Part shown: piece by piece, positions 62,803 to 64,000 of the stretch
Numbering within the stretch: the first letter of the stretch is position 1
Layout of the letters: each line of letters opens with the position of its first letter
From: Lederbergia citri
GTDB taxonomy: Bacteria; Bacillota; Bacilli; Bacillales; Bacillaceae_C
DNA: 64,000 nucleotides
Assembly (NCBI RefSeq): GCF_018343625.1
Contig: NZ_JAGYPG010000006.1
Span: 1 to 64,000, forward strand
Reading direction: 5' to 3'
The notes under the pieces: model-generated
Databases searched by the model: none
Told to the model about the DNA's origin: nothing
Seen by the model: only the letters and a program-made list of their open reading frames with translations
Program-made: the position numbers and the translations under genes

Positions 62803-62961
62803 ATGAATCAGATTAAAGATGTAAAGAGAAGAAGAAATCTAAAACGAGCTCACCAATTTTGTTTTATGAGTGGTAATTTATTAGATACGATTGGTAAGAT
62901 AAAAACCCGTTTTAATAGGCTCTTTCTAGTATGCAGTAATCTTCCTTTGACTACATTTTGA
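62803..62961 (+). CDS. Small uncharacterised reading frame at the island's right end
   Basis: 52 codons starting MNQIKDVKRRRNLKRAHQFC, basic N-terminal half, then a mildly hydrophobic tail ending PLTTF. AGAGGTAGAAGG precedes ATG 62803. I do not recognise the family. Its stop lies inside TTTGACTACATTTTGACCAC, a motif shared with the island's left edge. It may be a genuine small gene or the tail of a truncated one. Confidence 0.4.
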   Translation: MNQIKDVKRRRNLKRAHQFCFMSGNLLDTIGKIKTRFNRLFLVCSNLPLTTF

Positions 62962-63076
62962 CCACCAAAGGAATATAACCAGATTTACTCTGGTTTCTAT
63001 AAAGATAGAAAAAGCCCTGAAAATCGGGCTCTTGATAAATCATCTTATTTCTCGTTTCTTCCTATTATAATAGAAC

Positions 63077-63143
63077 ATGAAAGAGCGTAAAAAATACGGA
63101 CTTAAAGGCGCACGTCGTGCACCACAGTTCTCAAAACGTTAAT
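63077..63143 (+). repeat. Right direct repeat (attR-like), copy of rpsI 3' end
   Basis: 67 bp identical to 57689-57755 except one C for T, a synonymous change (TAC versus TAT). It encodes MKERKKYGLKGARRAPQFSK and the stop, without the rest of rpsI. It is followed by a strong terminator in the place where rpsI's own terminator would be expected. Confidence 0.88.
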
Positions 63144-63173
63144 CTTAATAAAAACATTAACATATCAACGTTT

Positions 63174-63214
63174 ACAGGTTATCTCAATTATGCTGAGATA
63201 GCCTGTTTTTGTTT
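63174..63214 (+). terminator. Terminator, probably the ancestral rpsI terminator
   Basis: ACAGGTTATCTCA (63174-63186) pairs with TGAGATAGCCTGT (63194-63206), one G-T pair, then TTTTTGTTTT. It lies 31 bp after the displaced rpsI stop. Confidence 0.88.
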
Positions 63215-63454
63215 TGGAAAAAGATAGTGAATGTAATTTGAATGTAATTTTTTTCGAAATAATTAAGAGTTTCGCCTTAGGTCTGTTTTAACCCTATTTT
63301 AATGATATCGCCTGCTGCTTCATCATCATCCCTCCAAATACTAGGCATAGACAAGCATCCGGAAAATAATAGCCGTGACTTTGAGCCTGATTTTTCTGCT
63401 TGGTTTTATTAGGAAGACAAGGTGGTAAAGAGTATATATAGAATGTTGTAGAAA

Positions 63455-63571
63455 CCTGTCGATGCTAGAACTGACAGAGATCGTGGAAGCACTGGTGAAA
63501 ACCAGTGACACAAAGCTAAAGGGGCTGCAGCGGAATTACGCCATGCCAGACAGCCGCCGAAAGTAGTGGGC
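63455..63571 (+). promoter_or_regulatory. Probable cyclic di-GMP-I (GEMM) riboswitch
   Basis: ACTGGT-GAAA-ACCAGT (63491-63506) is a stem with a GNRA tetraloop, followed by GACACAAAGCTAAAGGGGCT, then a second stem (GCGGAATTACGC) and ATGCCAGACAGCCGCC. These correspond to the conserved GACGCAAAGCC...AGGG...ATG...AGCC...GCC arrangement of the class I c-di-GMP aptamer. The 5' GGCAAACC element is not canonical here. About 100 nt lie between it and the DUF192 start. Confidence 0.65.
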
Positions 63572-63668
63572 ATCAATGAGAAAATGGGAGGGTCCCCATA
63601 TTCTGCTTTCAGGTTGAATGTCGCCAAGCTACAGCAGGCCGGGCATTTATATTTGAGGAGGTGATTCA

Positions 63669-64000
63669 TTGACGCTTGTCAACGTGACACTGAATCAGGT
63701 GATATCTAAAAATATTACGCAAGCCAATTCCTTTTTCTCAAGATTGAAAGGGTTGATGTTTAGCAAGAAGGAAAAAAAAAGCATCTGGATAAAACCATGC
63801 AGATCCATTCATACCTTCTTTATGAACTATAGTATTGATGTTCTTTATCTAGACAAAGAAAATCGTATAGCCGCTATTGACCAAGATCTTAAACCTGGTA
63901 AGCTGGGAACTTATTACCCAGGTGTTGAGTCAGTAGTGGAGCTGCCCTCGGGGACAGTCGAAAAAACCAGGGTTAGTGTAGGACACGAAGTTAAAATCTT
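63669..64000 (+). CDS. DUF192 family protein (partial, runs off the window)
   Basis: 110 codons to the window edge. FFSRLKGLMFSKKEKKSIWI, then PCRSIHTFFMNYSIDVLYLD, and VVELPSGTVEKTRVSVGHEV match DUF192 (UPF0127). Function is unknown; in some Firmicutes such genes accompany Flp/Tad-type pilus clusters. TTG 63669 follows GAGGAGGTGATTCA, a strong ribosome site. Likely controlled by the upstream c-di-GMP riboswitch. Confidence 0.85.
   Translation, partial: MTLVNVTLNQVISKNITQANSFFSRLKGLMFSKKEKKSIWIKPCRSIHTFFMNYSIDVLYLDKENRIAAIDQDLKPGKLGTYYPGVESVVELPSGTVEKTRVSVGHEVKI

Larger units (their letters stand above)
57689..63143. mobile_element. Genomic island or decayed integrative element at rpsI
   Basis: The unit between the two 67-bp rpsI direct repeats carries a nitronate monooxygenase fragment, lysR, SDR, MATE pump, a second SDR and a 52-codon reading frame. 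Several genes (59070-61284) are visibly richer in G+C codons (GCG, GGC, CGC) than the flanking ribosomal genes. In other Firmicutes the 3' end of rpsI is a known integration site for integrative elements. No integrase or mobilisation gene is left, so it is either a remnant or a passenger that needs help in trans. Confidence 0.8.
62579..63668. other. Island right margin and spacer to the DUF192 gene
   Basis: Apart from the terminator, small frame, right repeat, rpsI-type terminator and riboswitch listed separately, nothing coding is seen. A further small hairpin, AGCCCTGAAAATCGGGCT, lies at 63013-63030. 63212-63440 is AT-rich with no recognised signal. Confidence 0.5.

Noticed and set aside
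63077..63142. A separate small gene MKERKKYGLKGARR...
   Set aside because: It is a duplicated rpsI 3' end without a ribosome site, not an independent gene.
63409..63669. An 86-residue minus-strand frame
   Set aside because: Lies opposite the riboswitch-like leader; no ribosome site or family match.

Overview
The window is chromosomal DNA from a low-to-moderate G+C Gram-positive bacterium of the family Bacillaceae (Bacillus in the broad sense). The evidence is gene order and protein sequence together: 5S rRNA, ctsR-mcsA-mcsB-clpC, radA, yacL, ispD-ispF, gltX, cysE-cysS-mrnC-rlmB-yacP, sigH, rpmG-secE-nusG, the L11/L1/L10/L7-L12 genes, rpoB-rpoC, the str genes, the S10-spc-alpha ribosomal cluster, ecfA1-ecfA2-ecfT-truA and rplM-rpsI. 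This is essentially the B. subtilis order from about the ctsR operon onward. It is not B. subtilis itself: protein differences are widespread and several local rearrangements are present.

Layout. 1-160: the end of an rRNA operon (5S plus terminator). 500-5200: the CtsR heat-shock operon behind a perfect CtsR operator, closed by a strong terminator. 5200-16100: radA, yacL, isoprenoid and aminoacyl-tRNA synthetase genes, a Cys T-box ahead of cysE-cysS, RNA-maturation genes and sigH. disA, normally between radA and yacL, is absent. 16100-33200: secE/nusG, ribosomal stalk proteins, RNA polymerase beta and beta', S12, S7, EF-G and EF-Tu, with L10 leader, attenuator-like and terminator structures between them. 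33200-37600: an mntABCD-type manganese ABC transporter on the minus strand, placed between tuf and rpsJ, with a candidate MntR operator and a 51-bp tandem repeat. 37600-52900: the long S10-spc-alpha cluster with secY, adk, map, infA and rpoA. 53000-57750: ECF transporter module, truA, a 52-bp tandem repeat, the L13 leader, rplM and rpsI.

57690-63143 looks like a genomic island. The last 22 codons of rpsI recur at 63077-63143 (67 bp, one mismatch), bracketing a LysR regulator, two short-chain dehydrogenases, a MATE efflux pump and a nitronate monooxygenase remnant. No integrase remains. Beyond it lies a probable rpsI terminator, a probable c-di-GMP-I riboswitch and the start of a DUF192 gene.

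A dispersed, self-complementary 100-210 bp repeat occurs four times (two in tandem before radA, one before cysE, one between rplK and rplA). The most notable observations are the rpsI-bounded island, the absence of disA, the repeat family, the two minisatellites of nearly equal period, and the transporter inserted into the ribosomal cluster. I found no CRISPR array, prophage or intact transposase.
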